Source: Zingiber officinale
Taxonomy: Eukaryota > Streptophyta > Magnoliopsida > Zingiberales > Zingiberaceae
Direction of reading: 5' to 3'
DNA length: 64,000 nucleotides
Assembly: GCF_018446385.1 (NCBI RefSeq)
Contig: NC_056005.1
Span: forward strand, 96,207,171-96,271,170
The stretch's first letter is position 1, and each line of letters begins with the position of its first letter. Both the position numbers and the translations under genes were made by a program. Positions 14,801 to 27,758 of the stretch are shown one piece after another. The notes under the pieces were generated by a model. That model searched no databases and had not been told where the DNA came from. It was given only the letters and a program-made list of their open reading frames with translations.

Positions 14801-17800
14801 GAACAATAACCACTTTCTAGACAAAACCTCTTAAAGAAATTAAACATTTAATTTTCTCTCTGAAAGCTCTACTTCCCATTTTAATTTATGTAAGATTTTG
14901 AAACCTAATATAGGTTTCTTCCAACTGTGTTAATCAAAAATTTCTTAGGTACATATTTATGAGATATCTTCTTAATTTGACTCTTATGATATTTAAAATA
15001 TCAATTTAAATTATTATATCTCCTAATATTTTGATTATTTGAGCATGCACGATTTTTTAAGTATTCTATTTCAGTTTCCAATTTGTCATTTTCTAATTTT
15101 AAATTATCAAACAATTCTACAGAGCAAGTATTGGCTAATTGTCTTTTCAAGTCCATATTTTCTTTTTCTAATTTTTACTAAATCATTTTCTGACTTCCCC
15201 TTCGTCGATGCTCATCTCTAAGCTGGTTTCGTCTTCCTTTTGATGGTCTGCCATTAGGGCTAATCCGACGTAGGCTTCACTTTCAGATTCGGAGAACGAT
15301 GATTCATCCCATGTGGCTTTTAGACTATGCTTGCGCCGAGCTGACTTCTTGTTATTTTCTTTGTCCTTGTTTTTCAATTTTAGGCAGTCATCCTTGATGT
15401 GCCCCTCTTCGTTGCAGTTGTAGCATCAAACCTTCCTTTTGTTTCGATAATGTTTTCTCATCTACGATTTAAATTTATTAGATTTAAAAATTTTATTAAA
15501 TTTTCTTACTAGTTGGGTCGCTTCATCTTCGTCAATCGATGTGTCAAAGTCAGGATCTTCCTTATTGGCTTTCAAGACATTATTGTTGTTCGACTTTTCG
15601 ATTTCTTTAAAATCTGCACATCGAGTTTCGTGAAGTTCAAAAGTAGAAAACAAATTCTCTAGAATGCTTACCTCGAAATCCTTAGAGATGTAGCATGCAT
15701 CTACTAAGGATGACCATTCTGGGATTCTCGGGAAGGCGTTGAGCGCGTACCGGATTGAGTCTCGATTCGTTACGATTTTTCTGAGATTATTGAGCTGAGT
15801 GATGAGTTCTATGATCCGTGCATGGAGTTGCGCTACCTTTTCTCCATTGTTCATTCGCAGGTTTGTCAGCTGGGTTCGGAGAATGTCTTGCCTTACTAAC
15901 TTCGCTTCCGAAGTGCCTTCATAGAGTTCTAAGAACTTCTCCCAAAGCTCTTTGACGGAGTCATAGCTGCCAATTCGATTTGCTTTCTGGGGCGGAAGGA
16001 CGCTGAGTAGATAGAACTCTACTTTACCATTCGCTACAAAGTCGGTTTGCACCTTCTTCGTCCACTGATATTCTTCTTTGTCTTTCGAAACTACAAAGCC
16101 GTATTTCATAATTAACAGAATTTCAAAATCCGTTTTAAAGAATACCTCCATCCGACATTTCCATTATGCAAAGTCTCCCTCGAATTTTGGTGGGTGAATG
16201 CTTGCACCGGCCATCATCTCGTTGCTTCAGTCGGCGGTTAGTCCTTCTGAGGCGTCCTGGCTCTGATACCATTTGTTAGGACCCTTGGCGGTCGGCTTGA
16301 GGGAGTGAATTGCCTGTAAGACAACCTTTCTCGTTCTTTCAAATCAGATTAGTAGCCACAGTATAGTTAAGAATGAATTAAACAAAAAAAAACTAAAAGA
16401 AGAGGCGCAGGGTTTACTTGGTTACAACCTAGATGGTTGTTAATCCAAAGCAAATGAAAAGCTCTAAAAGATCTCCTTTGATGAAGGCGGAGAAGCCTCT
16501 TACACTCGTTGATTGCTCAAACTATTGTTAGGAAATGAATACTAGAGTTGATACTTAAGTTGTTGTTTATTTCTTAGCTCCAGGGGTCTTTTTATAACTC
16601 CTGAAAAATCCTATCCGTGGATGGAAGGCGCCTCCAGCGAGGTGCTAAAAGATAAAGCTTTAGCGTTTGGCAACGGCAATATTGTTCTGGTCGAAGGCGC
16701 CTTCCATAAGGTTAAAAGGCGCCTTCCAACCATGGAAGGCGCTTTCCACAGTGAGCCGCAGTAGGCGCCTTTAACTCCTTTTGAAGGCGCCTCCAGCAGC
16801 ACTTCCAGCCATCTTTTGCTCTTCTGCTGCTCCGATCACCTGGGTGATTTCGGTCAACCAGAATAGGACTCACCCGAACCTATTTTCCGACCTTCTCCTT
16901 GAGTAGGCTTCCTCCCCGGCTTCTCATCCCTCGAACATCGCGCACGTTCTTCTCGTCCATCGGTGTACTCTTCCGCAGCACCTCGTCCCTCAAATGCACC
17001 GAGCCCGTCGGCTCCCTTCCCGTGTCATCCTTCTCGCTAGTTGCGTCTTCCGCTCGACTTCTTGTGTTCCTAAGGATCAAACACCAACAGGACCTAACCT
17101 GGCTTGATTAATCACATCAAAACTACCTTGGGGTACCAACACAAAATTCCTTTTCCCGAAGTGCCTTTCAAGTAATGTAATACTTAGTAAGTAGCTTGAA
17201 TGTGAGATTCTCTTGGATCATACATGAATTGACTAATTACACTCACAACATATGTTATGTCTGGACGAGTGTGAGCAAGGTATATGATCCTACCAACCAA
17301 GCTCTGATACATCCTTTTGTCCACAATTGGTTCTTTCTGAGCTTCTCCTATCTTGTGATTTGGATCCATTGGATTAGAAATCGGCTTACACCTAATCTTA
17401 CATATTTCAGCTAACAAATCAAGCACATACTTTTGCTAAGAAATAAAAACCCCTTTGGTAGAGTATACTACTTCAATACCAAGGAAGTACTTCAATTTGT
17501 CCAGTTCCTTTATTTTTAACTCCTCTATCAATTTCTACTTTAGATCATGTTTTTCCTTTTCATCATTTCTAGTTACAATGATATTATCTACATAGAGTCG
17601 TCACCTTCCTTGTAGTTGAGTGCTTAATGAAGAGAGTATGGTCCCCTTGGCTTTGGTTATACTCATACTTCTTCATGACTTTTTGCAAATCTTTCAAACC
17701 ATGCCCAAGGAGATTGTTTTAGACCATAAAGAGTCTTCCTTAATTTACATACTCCGTTACGAGTACCCCTTGCAAATCCTAGTAGGTTGGTTGAAGTGCA

Positions 17801-20800
17801 TTCTGGAGTTGCTAGTTGAAGTGTGCAGCCAAAGATAATAGACCGTATTCATTTTTGCAGCTGCAGCAAAGGTCTCTTGATAATCTACCCCATAAGTCTA
17901 AGTATAACCTTTTGCCACCAACCTAGCTTTATATCTCTCAAGAGATCTATTTGCTTTGTATTTTAGCATAAAAATCCACTTACAATCAACAATATTCTTC
18001 CTCTTTAGCTTCTCAACAACCTTCCATATCTTACTCTTTTCTAATGCATCCATTTCCTCACTCATGGCATCCCTCCATTCCCTTTTTGGCAATGCCTCAA
18101 AAACAGTATTGGGAATAGTCATGGTATTTAGACTCACAATGAATCCTTTATGAACTGGTGATAGATGTTTAAGAGAAATTTAGAGAGAAAGGGGATAGAG
18201 AGGGTGTTTGGTGCATTCTCTAGTACCTTTTCTAACCACAATAAGAAGGTTAAGGCTATCTGTTAGGTCAATGGATGATTTGATCTTACCATGATCCCAG
18301 TATCAGGGTCGGAGGTTTATGGTTGAGGTTCATGGACTTGTATCGCTTCTGGAAAAGGCTTTCTCCTTGAATACACTTGAGGAATACTTGGAGTATCACA
18401 AGAAACACTAGATGGAAAAGAAGATGAAGGTGACTCACTAGATGGAATAGGAATCGAATGTGATTCGATACGAACTTGAGTAGGAGGAAGATCCAGAGCG
18501 TTAATGGGTTGAAATGACTCAAAAGTGGTATCTTCTATCACTAAATCCTCCCCGAGGATAGGACTTGGAGAAGGACAAGGTACATTTAAAGAAGGTAACA
18601 TCAACCAAGATGTTAAACTTTTGAGATGAAGGGTGATAACACTTGTACCTTTTTTGAGTGGATGAGTATCCAAGGAAGACACATTTAATGGCATGAAGAT
18701 CTAGTTTGCCTCATAGTGGACCATGGATATGGACAAAACAGTGCACCCAAAAATCCTAAGAGTATTTTCCATTTGTAATTTGGAAATGAGGATGAAAATC
18801 ATTGAGGAATTGTACGAGACTCTTGTTATCTAAGGCACGCAAGGAAAGTCTGTTTATCATGTATGTGGCATTAAGGATAGCCTTTCCCCAATAGGATTTA
18901 GGGGCATTGTTGTGGAAAAGAATAAGACAAGTATTGTTGAGTAAATGTCCATTTTTCCTCTCTGTTATTCTATTTTATTGGTGTGTATGAACGAATCATG
19001 AATAATCCCCTGAGATTGGAAGTAGAACGATAAGATTTGGTTGAAGTAATCTCTAGTGTTATCGGTCCTAAAGTTTTAGATTTTCACTCCAAATTGATTT
19101 TGAATCATTGAGTGGAAATTAGGAATAATAATGCAGATATCAGATTTTTGTACGAGGAGAAATAACCATATAACCAGAGTACAATCATCAATTAAGGAGA
19201 CAAACCATTAAGCCCTATAAACATTAGGAATATTAGAAAGACCTCATATGTCACTATGAATTAAACGAAAGGGAGTAGAACTTCTTTTATTGCTAATAGG
19301 AAAGGGTACACGAGAATGTTTTGCCCATTCGCAAACATCATACTGAAATTCAAAAACATCCAATCCTTGAAAAAGATGAGGAAACATGACCTTTAAAACT
19401 CTAAAAGAGAGAAGACAAAGACGTTTATGATACAACAAAATGTTATCTTTATTGGAAGAACTGGAAAAGGACAAAGACAAATTATTCTTCTTAGTGGATT
19501 CAAAGTAGTAAAGACCACTATGTTCCTTAGCAAGTCCAATCCTCCTCCCCGAGTCTTGATCTTGGAAAACACAATAAGAAGAAGGGAAATGGCATGACAT
19601 TGAAGTTCAATAGTTAATTTTTGAACAGAAATAAAGTTGGTAGAAGTATGGAAATTTTGAGAATTGAAAGTCATGTGGTCTGTGACATCAAAGTCTATTA
19701 TCCATGAGTTATCAAAAAAATTGTTTGAGGTATTCATACAAAAAAAGGAGAGAAGAGACACATGAGAGAGTCAAAGAGGACACGCTAGACTGTTTATCAA
19801 GAGAACCCAACAATCCTCGAAATTTCTCAATTTCTACATGGTTGAATCCGTCTAGGAAATGCAGAATCGGCCATGATGAAGAAATGCAGAAGCAGAGAAT
19901 TAGCAATGAAGGCCCGGAAAGAATTAATGTCTCCAAATTGTATTACATTGAATACTCATTATATACAAAATTACAATAGAAGAGAGAGTAGGAAATTAAT
20001 TATTCTGTACGTAAGAAATTAATATCTTTCTAACTACATCGCTTGATTTTCTACTCTGTCCTCACTGTTTATAGTTGCTCAAACTGTAACAGCTGTTTCA
20101 CAGTTGGGCAACAAGAATTGCTATGTTTTTTTTGTTGCTGTTAAAAGTCAAAATGAAACTCATTAGATCTATTTCTAGAACCACCAGTAGAAAACCTTAT
20201 CAGAAAAAAAGAATATTATGAATTTGAAAACATCATGTTAGAACTCTGATTAGGCTAGATGAGAAGCTGCCAAAAGAATCAACAAGAACAGACATGGAAC
20301 AAAAGGTAATATTTGTTAACAAAGAGTAAAACCCATGCTTCCTACATCCTAACCAACTGAATGAACAGTGATTAAAAACGCCTGCAATGTATCAGACAAT
20401 AATATGTGTTGTTATCTGAGTATCATCTAAACAAAAACAAACTTTAGTTCCAGTGAAAAATAAATGTACAGCAATAATGTGATGAGTTAATGTAGTTGGC
20501 GCAAGGATTGCATTTTGGTGCAAGACAAATATGCTATTTCTTTTGTTATGCCAAACTACTCACATTGCTTCAGTTAAAACATGTGAAAGATGGTCTATTC
20601 ATATGTCACCATCATCTTTATGCAAACAGAGTAGCATACTAGCAGGACCTGAGAAGTTAAAGATGATGGGAATAAATGAAGGATAAGAAAAAACTTTGAT
20701 GTATGAACTCACACTATTCCTAGATTTCCATTGCAGTCTTGATCTTCCAGAATAAAAATTCTCAGAACAATCAGTATCAAGTCTGAAAATAGAGTATTCC

Positions 20801-23800
20801 TAGATTTCTATTCTTAGGTTTCATTTTCAGATGATATGAATGTTGGTTAAATGTGAATAAAAGTGATGAGTTACATTCTATTGAAATAAAATAAATACAT
20901 ACATACATAAATATGTATGTGTGTGTGTGTATAATATAGTAGAATGGAGAAACTCTGCAACTGCATTCAATTGAATTCTTAATGGCTTCATCACTATTTC
21001 ATAGGCAAATGCAGGATCCATATAGAACTCCAAATCAGGAAGAATCAGCTAGCAAAAGTAGTCCATAGGTAACACACTAATCCTTTAGGAATTTTTTTAA
21101 AAGGTTCAATGTGCAAGTCGCTCATCATCACTATCTCAAAGGTTTACCAAAGGGAAAGATCACTTACAAACCAAAACTCATTGAAATCCTTATCTCATAA
21201 GAAATACAAGAATCAAATTGCACAAACCATCAAATAGGCTTCCAATTCGAACAGTGGGAGAAGGAAACAAGACCAGACATTTTTCTTATTTACAATTTGT
21301 AAAGATTATGAAGCAATTATCACACATGTCAGTTGCTCTTCTGATGCTACACAGGAAGCCAGGTAAGTTTGTCATGAGTCAAAAACTAAAACACCAAATA
21401 AATCTAATTGAGAAAATTTTATTTTAATCAAATACATATTAGTTTAGTCATTAGTGTCAACCATCCAAGTGTGCACTAGCATTTCTAAATCTGCTTTATG
21501 AAGTTCAATATGCCACAAATGCATGTTTTTGAAGAGTATCCAGATTATCTAACTAAAACTAATAAAATATTGTTTCCTAATTCAGATATCAAGAGTATAC
21601 TTTTCTAAAAGAAAAAAAAAATAAAAGAAGATGATCCTTGGCTCCCTTCACAAATAGTCAAAGGAATTGATATTTTCCAAAAACAGCCAAATGATTTCAC
21701 AATTTCATTCTTGATATGCTACACTGGTATGTGTCTAAAAGCAATGATTTATTGTATCCACCTGAGTTGCTGCTGGAGGAGTGATAAATTGTGAAAAATT
21801 TGAAGTCCCACTGTTACTAGCTGGCACTTTTGCAATTGCAGAACTTGGTGGAATAGAGGATATCTCTCTTGCATTATTCGCTAGAAGTTGCTTTGATTGT
21901 CTTGGAATTGAATCCACAAAGATCACTGACATATTAGAAGATCCGTTATTGAATTCACTGCCATTGCTCGAATTAAGTGAATTTGACTCAGATAAATATT
22001 GCTTCTGAATGTGTTGGGCAGCCATATCACTAAAGTACTCATTTGTGTCTTCTACAGCACCTGAAAACAATGATAATAAAGATGATCATCTATAACATGC
22101 GGTAACCAAGTCTAATTAAGGACAATTTAAGGAACAAAGTATATGAATTTAAAAATAAAAATAAAAAAATATGAAGAAAAAAATGCCAGCTACTGACCCA
22201 GAACACACAGTTCATCATATGCAGCCCATAGCAGAGGATCTATGGCCAAAGCCTGCATTAAGTGCTCAATAGCAATGCCTCGTCTGCCTATGTACCTTAA
22301 AAGAAGAAAATATTGAGATCTATATAAGCATAAAAATGGTTATGTAATTTGAACAAAAAAAGGAAATTGTTCGAAACACTTGTTATATCTTAAGGCAGAC
22401 CAAACAGAAATAAATCTAATTTTTCACTTGACAAAAATATGCCAGAAAAAAAAAATTGACAAAAGAAAAAAAATTACTTCATTATCAAATAAATATTCAA
22501 TCCAAATAAATAATGCTTGGTAAAAACTTTCTCATGTTACATAACATGACAACAAATTAACCAAATGACCCCTCTAAATATAATCAGAAAATGGTAGACA
22601 ACACAAGTTACAAGTTTACATTAGTTGCAAAAGTTCAAAATAATTCAGGAACCTATATATGAGGCCAAGAAGGTAATGGCCAGCTGCTCCATCTGGAACC
22701 TGTAGAGAGGAAGGTAAAGTAAATGCTTTCAGTTTCAGCAATCTGCACATATAAAAATACACAAAGCAATATTGATCAGGATATTCAACTTTCAAAACCA
22801 ATTGAATTAGTAATGTGATAATACTGAATAAGAATAAATATTCTATATATCTCATTCTACTGGAAGGGGGAAGTATTTTTAATGTTTTGTGTTTCAGCGA
22901 GATTCACATGTAGAGAATACCAAAAGGCATTGATCCAGGTGATCTAAGGCCTTCAAAAACAATTGAATAATTAGTAATATGAAAGCACTAAATGGAAACG
23001 AAAAATCAATTCTTTATCTAAATATGATTATTGAAAAACTGAACCAAAACAACCAGCCAGCTATCTACACCAAGATTTCAGTGGTATGATCTTATTCTCA
23101 ATTGATATCAAGAGTTCAGCACAATCAAAGAGTACATTGAACATCACCGACTGAGTTAGTTTTCCAAATAGTTTATGCGTCCAGCCACTCAAATTGATTT
23201 CAGCCATCTAAGGAGGTAGCTATACTAGTAGTGATTTACCATCCGGATCATTCAATTAGCTACACTACATATTTCCTTCAATCACTCAAACACAAATAGC
23301 ACATGGCTGTATGTAGGCCTACCTTGAAGTGGAAGATAAAATGTCATCTTGATGACCACATGAGTACTCTCCTTTCATAAAAACTTGACCTACTAATTCA
23401 GTATGTCTGTGCTGCTCAGATCTAGATCCTTTTCAATGAAGAAACATCTTTTAAATATCTAGCTATTGCTGGTGTTAGATAACTTAGGACACTATTGTTT
23501 TCAGAGCTCATTGGTACATTTAAAGGAGGAGGAAAAATGAATAGCTACATGTAGTCATATTGAGACTCAAGACTATGCTGAAAAGAACAAATCCTGAACA
23601 TAATATAGACAACACGGAAGTGAACTTCATCTTGATAACTCAGCAGAATGAAATGAAAGCATGCCTCGGCATTTGGTTCATTAGCTGGACATAGTGCTGC
23701 TTCAGCTTCTTGTAGAAGATTCATCTGGAAACATGACATTGCAAACAAGTAGCGGGAATGTGGCATGCTTGTCCCTACACATACAGAAACCAAAAGGAGA

Positions 23801-25002
23801 ATGTAATTAACATATCTGTAGAAGATAGCAGGGAAAAACACACCAAATAAAAAAAAATAAAAAAATAAAAAAAAAGGAGGTGAAGATTAGACAATTAAAG
23901 TAGATGGAATATGTTGGGAGCAATGATGTCTATCCTAGCATATTTTAGTAATAATTAAATACCGCATGCAACATGACCTACACTTGCATTATTTAAGTGA
24001 AGTATCATCCAAGATCAATAGAGCCAGATGCAAGACTTACCACATCCACTACCATCCTAAACAAAATATTCATGCAATTTTCAGGACCATTTTCTTGACT
24101 ACATTACCTTTCAGTATTTGGTAGGCACAATATGCTTTTCCATTTTGCAAGTAGCAAGTTGCCAGGAGTTGCAAATTGAGCTGCAATGAATAGTTCGCTC
24201 ACAAAAGGATAAGTGAAAGCATGCAGTATGGTTCAAAATTTTTCAATTGAAAACTAGCAAAAAAACACATGAATTATCATGAAAAATTATGTTAAGGTGA
24301 ATTGTTTCACATAGCTAAAATAATCATAAAGTCCTAAAAATCGAAATCACACAAACACAGCTATATAAACACACAGGACACATAAAATAACCAAAGTGCT
24401 GATCAAATAAGAGTATATACGAGAGCCAAATGTTCACTAGATTCCAGCTGGAAAAATATGTTTGTCATAATATCTTATTCATCGAGACAGGGAGGGATGC
24501 CCATGAATGATCAATTCTAAGAGAAATATAACAAATTTAGCTGCAATGCATGTAATTCCAGACTAGAAATTTATACTACTCGTCCAAGCGAAAATAACTA
24601 CAAGTAAGAGAAAAAAAAACAAAACAAAAAGCTGCAAAGACGACGATGACTACCAAAAGAACAAAGAAAAGGACTAATGCAGAGTCAAATCAACAGGTAC
24701 AGATTCAAAACCGGAAGCAACCCCAAGAACAAGTGAGAAATGGTTCAAAACGCTAAGGCTGCAAAAATAAGAGCTTGAGGACCAGCTAATAAACTTCCGA
24801 GGAAACAATGAGTTTAAGAAACATCTCTCAGATACGATCGACCAGTAGCCAGAGATCCAGTCACATAATGAGAAAAATGGGAAAGTCCAAATCGAACCTC
24901 GGTAGGGAACTCGGCGCAGAGGCGTTCGCAGAAGAAAATAGCATTGCGGTGCATGAAGAGGCGAAGGCTGTTCTGAACGCTATCCACCATTAGGGTTTCC
25001 AT
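2897..25002 (-). CDS. CDC27: Anaphase-promoting complex subunit 3 (CDC27/HOBBIT type)
   Basis: This encodes the TPR scaffold subunit of the APC/C ubiquitin ligase, which binds co-activators and drives mitotic cyclin destruction in the nucleus. Minus-strand coding exons in transcript order: 25002-24898, 24180-24108, 23774-23665, 22699-22653, 22295-22198, 22060-21762, 12513-12370, 11689-11452, 7473-7256, 7180-7115, 6677-6558, 5172-5096, 4683-4564, 4432-4213, 4066-3788, 2947-2897. They total 2,265 nt and stay in phase, giving 754 residues, close to plant CDC27B. The start METLMVDSVQ and the end PDEMDDIL fit the family. N-terminal TPRs come first, then a low-complexity Ser/Asn linker in exons 6-8, then the C-terminal TPR array (for example NSWYGLGVVYLRQEKFEFAE and YALMGKIYKRLEMHEKAMFY). 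Intron 3 (after 23,665) uses a GC donor. Introns carry a SINE, a solo LTR and a nested copia copy, yet the frame looks intact. Confidence 0.93.
5843..6003 (-). mobile_element. Au-type SINE in a CDC27 intron
   Basis: Read on the minus strand, it opens with a tRNA-like head (GGGGAGTCTTGGCGCAACGG, an A-box-like start) and a B box GGTTCGAATCC after GGTCACG. It continues with the Au-family body (GGCTAAGGCTGCGTACGAT, GCATAGCGGGAGCTTTGTGC, ACCGGGCTG) and ends in a T run. An 18-bp duplication, AATAAACAAGGATAATAA, flanks it at 5,825-5,842 and 6,004-6,021. It resembles a tRNA gene only through the SINE head. Confidence 0.92.
8091..8862. repeat. Diverged ~380-bp tandem duplication in a CDC27 intron
   Basis: Two copies lie head to tail at about 8,091-8,480 and 8,486-8,862. 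Shared blocks in the same order include AAGATAAGGATGATGTTTTC, GCATCAAATTTGCAT, AAATGAGTTATTTTGT and GTCAGTGGGTTCTGACTTGT. By eye they differ at roughly one base in eight, with small indels, so the duplication is old. I recognise no coding capacity or transposon family. Confidence 0.8.
9719..11340 (-). mobile_element. Solo LTR, Ty1/copia (SIRE/Maximus-like)
   Basis: The block starts TGTTAGATTTTGAGG and ends GCATATCCCAACA on the plus strand. Read in reverse it begins TGTTGGGATATGCCCGATGC, typical of large plant copia LTRs. A 5-bp duplication ATCAC lies at 9,714-9,718 and 11,341-11,345. With perfect TG...CA ends, no primer site and no internal genes, this is a solo LTR of 1,622 bp left by LTR-LTR recombination. 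It sits in the CDC27 intron between the exons at 7,256-7,473 and 11,452-11,689. Confidence 0.88.
12769..20113 (-). mobile_element. Ty1/copia retrotransposon copy in a CDC27 intron (fossil)
   Basis: The ends are a 254-bp LTR at 12,769-13,022 and a shorter LTR at about 19,917-20,113, flanked by the duplication AGAAT (12,764-12,768 and 20,114-20,118). A purine-rich tract beside the left LTR puts the element on the minus strand. Minus-strand protein traces run in copia order: gag-like pieces near 19.4-19.9 kb, integrase-region pieces at 18.3-19.6 kb, reverse transcriptase at about 17.2-18.1 kb (AMSEEMDALEKSKIW type), then RNase H at 13.27-13.53 kb (YIDADYVGSLADRRSTTGY). A second element, 13,528-17,141, is inserted between the last two. 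The copy is badly broken with many interruptions, and LTR divergence suggests it is fairly old. Confidence 0.9.
13528..17141 (-). mobile_element. Gag-only copia-type LTR element, copy 1 (nested)
   Basis: LTRs lie at 13,528-14,362 and 16,274-17,141 (TGTTAGGACCC...GGTACCAACA), with duplication CAAAA at 13,523-13,527 and 17,142-17,146. The primer site (TGGTATCAGAGCC on the minus strand) touches the inner edge of the right LTR, so the element reads on the minus strand. The 1.9-kb interior holds a copia gag of the UBN2 type (about 15.2-16.2 kb, with ELWEKFLELYEGTSEAKL) and a CCHC knuckle (CYNCNEEGHIKDDC near 15,400). I see no protease, integrase or reverse transcriptase, so it would need enzymes from elsewhere. 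It is inserted in the copia copy at 12,769-20,113 and is in the same family as 53,673-57,623. It looks broken. Confidence 0.9.
20895..20932. repeat. Microsatellite (ATAC/GT repeats)
   Basis: This is a short run of ATAC units followed by ATGTATGTGTGTGTGTGTA, in a CDC27 intron. It looks like an ordinary simple repeat. Confidence 0.85.
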
Positions 25003-26531
25003 CGCCGCTCGCCACCTTCTCCTTCGCTGTTTTTCAGGGAGGAGACGGCGCGAGGGAGACGACGAGGAGCGCAAGGCGGGTGCCGACGGCGGATCGGGCG
25101 GCGCTGGTGGCAGATCGGAGAGCGATCGACGAAAGAGAAGGTTTAAGATGGGTGGGAGGTGGAATTTGGGGTTCGATTTCGATGGCGTCGATTTCAAAAT
25201 CAGATTTAAAATTGTTTTGTTTCGTGCAACGGATAAAGTAATGCCTATAAACGAACACCCTTTTGATACCTTAAATTCGCACGCATTTAATTCGAGGGAT
25301 GGAGGATGGAGCCACGTGTGGAGATGCGGTTACTTGGAGAAAGGGGTAAGAATGAAGGGAGATTTTCATTCGCGCTCCACAGTTTGATCTTCATTTCAAA
25401 ATGGTACATGAAGATTCAAATTCATCAAAATACTCCTTTAATTTGAAAAATATCATGTTCATAACATTTCAAGAATACTTTAATAATTTCAAAATTTTAA
25501 ACATATTTTAAGGAACAAATGAAATTAAAGATAATATTTAAGGTAATGCAATTTATTATATTAATCTTTTAATTTATCTTCGGTATATAATCGGGATGTT
25601 ATATTTTTGTTACTAGAATAATATAACTTTTTTATTCTCTTTTTTTATAAGGAGGACAATACTAATTGACTAGAGAGAATATATTCTCTAGTCTGTAAAT
25701 TACGGATTAGGGGATGATCCACTACATGAGGACATTTGATTTAAATGAATCTTACTTATTTAAAGATGGGGTCCATCCAAATCAAAAGTCCACATCAGTG
25801 GATCATCCTCTGATCCGCAATTTGTGGACTAGAGAATCCTTACTCTTGACTAGAGTCGAATTATTGGATATTTTCCTAATTTTTAAATTATTATTAAAGA
25901 TTTCTAAGTAATATTATATTTTATAAATTGATTATATTATTTTTCATATTTAATTTTTTAAAAAATATTTTTTTATATTATAGATTAATTATATTTGTAT
26001 GATGACATATTGATTAAATACTTTAGATTTATTTTTTAGGATTAGATTCTGGCCCTTTAGATTTACTTTATAATATACTATTTCCTTTTTTTATTTTATA
26101 ATATACAGAAAATATTAAATTTAATATTAATTTTAACGTTAAATCTCAATACCTAGATGATCCATTAAAAGACGAATCTAAAATGTTTAATCAATATATA
26201 TCATCTTCAAAATACAATTAATCGTTCATATAGAAAGAGATAAATTTTAAAAATAAAAAATGATATAATTACCACATGAAATATGATATTATTTAGATAT
26301 CTTTAATAATTAAAATTCTATTATAACCGATTGGATTCGGCGCCCCTCAACGCTGTCATATTATAAAAGACAACTTCCTTGTTGTCCCTTAAGCACTATC
26401 TGGGAGGAGGAGGTAAAAAAAAGAGGAGAGAAGGGTAAAGAAAGAGAGGAAAATAAAAGTAAAGAAGGATTAATTTTAATTTTTTATTTATGAAATGAAA
26501 GAATTTTTTACATCCTGATTTAATGTGTAAG
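25003..26531. other. CDC27 5' leader and promoter, then AT-rich spacer
   Basis: The GC-rich stretch 25,003-25,150 just upstream (minus strand) of the CDC27 start should be its 5' UTR and core promoter; I cannot place a TSS. Beyond about 25,400 the sequence is AT-rich without coding signal. It includes a fold-back element at about 25,668-25,855 (listed separately) and ends at the hAT duplication 26,524-26,531. Confidence 0.5.
25668..25855. mobile_element. Fold-back MITE, family unknown
   Basis: The two arms are inverted copies: GACTAGAG...CTAGTCTGTAAATTACGGAT and GGATGATCCACT on the left face GTGGATCATCC, CTGATCCGCAATTTGTGGACTAG and TTGACTAGAG on the right. Between them is a short non-repeated core. 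There is no coding capacity. The arms are imperfect, so the insertion is old, and the exact ends and target duplication are uncertain. Confidence 0.65.
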
Positions 26532-26916
26532 TAGGGGCGTAGTCAAGATTCAAAGTTATCTGGAGTTGACAATACATTATAATTGATATAAAAAATTAAT
26601 CAATTCAAAAATACAAATACAAATAAGTGCATAAAATATTTAATATTCTTAGAATCAAACTCATTAATTATTGTATCATTATCAATAGTTTCCACTAACT
26701 TTCGTTCAATATAGATGACCATATAATCTGTTAAAAATTATTCTTCTATCTTATTACGAAGAGTTGTTTTAACAAGTTTTATAGTTGAAAATGCTCGTTC
26801 CGTTGTTGTTGTAGAGACGAGAAGAGTTAAAATAAGACGAATCAACCTGCCAATTAAATAATATATTATATTCAATATATAAGTAAATGATATAATTATA
26901 ATATATATAAACTAAC

Positions 26917-27055
26917 TGTTCCTGTCCGAGTCGCTGAATCGACGGACGCTGGGCACATGGCGCTCTCCTCTATCTCCGACCAACTACACCGACCTCCGGC
27001 GAACCTGCACAGAAGTCGGGCCGGGGAGGGGTCCCCCATTCTTACTGCCGGATCA
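26917..27055 (-). repeat. LTR of the Tat-like element (3' LTR in element orientation)
   Basis: This 139-bp repeat starts TGTTCCTGTCCGAG and ends GCCGGATCA. It is nearly identical to 33,930-34,068. It is unusually short for a Tat-lineage element. The flanking CTAAC at 26,912-26,916 is the insertion-site copy. Confidence 0.92.
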
Positions 27056-27758
27056 CTTGCCTCCCCTTCAAGTCTAGTCGAAGGAGACAGTGAGTCCGAC
27101 TGACTGGACTATGTGTCCGAGCGGGCGGTCGTCGCCTTACCGTCGCTTATAATATCCCTTGAGCCGTTCAGCCTTTATGCCAAATTCAGCCGCTCGGCTC
27201 TTCGTTTTGGATGTCTTGGCGCTCAACGTGGATGTTTGCTTGTCTAAATCTTCTCGAAAATCACGTAAATCCTTTTCATTAAGTCGAAGTATGCGCGGTA
27301 TGGGCGCATTAATTGCGCCTGGTGACAGAGCGCCACGTGGCTCTTCTCGCGTGGCGGTGATGATCCGTACGATGGGACGCCGATTGTTTTGAAATGGACG
27401 GTTAGATGATGACCTCGTCTTTCGTGACCTGCATCCAACGGACGAGGCCGACCAGCCTCGTTCGCATAAAGCCTTCGTCTTCGCCTTTACGCTGCATTCT
27501 CTGTTTCATCGCGCGTCCTCCGTCGAAGGTGCCCGCGGCTGCCTCATTCCGGATGTCCTAGTTCTCGCCTCTTGGTGGTTTTCGGCTTTCTGGTGATCCT
27601 CTCCGTTCATCCTCCCTCAGTAAGCTTCTCCCTTCTTTTCGTTCGGCCTTTCCCTTTCGCGTGGAACTCCTTTCGTCCCCTTGCTTGCGAACCTTTATCT
27701 GTCCTCCGTTTCCGAGTTTCTTTCGGCTTCCTTCTTTTTTTTTCTTGGTACTTCAGTC

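Noticed and set aside
27159-27392. 77-residue ORF near the left LTR as a host gene
   Set aside because: It lies inside the Tat-like element between the purine tract and the antisense block, and has no recognisable domain.
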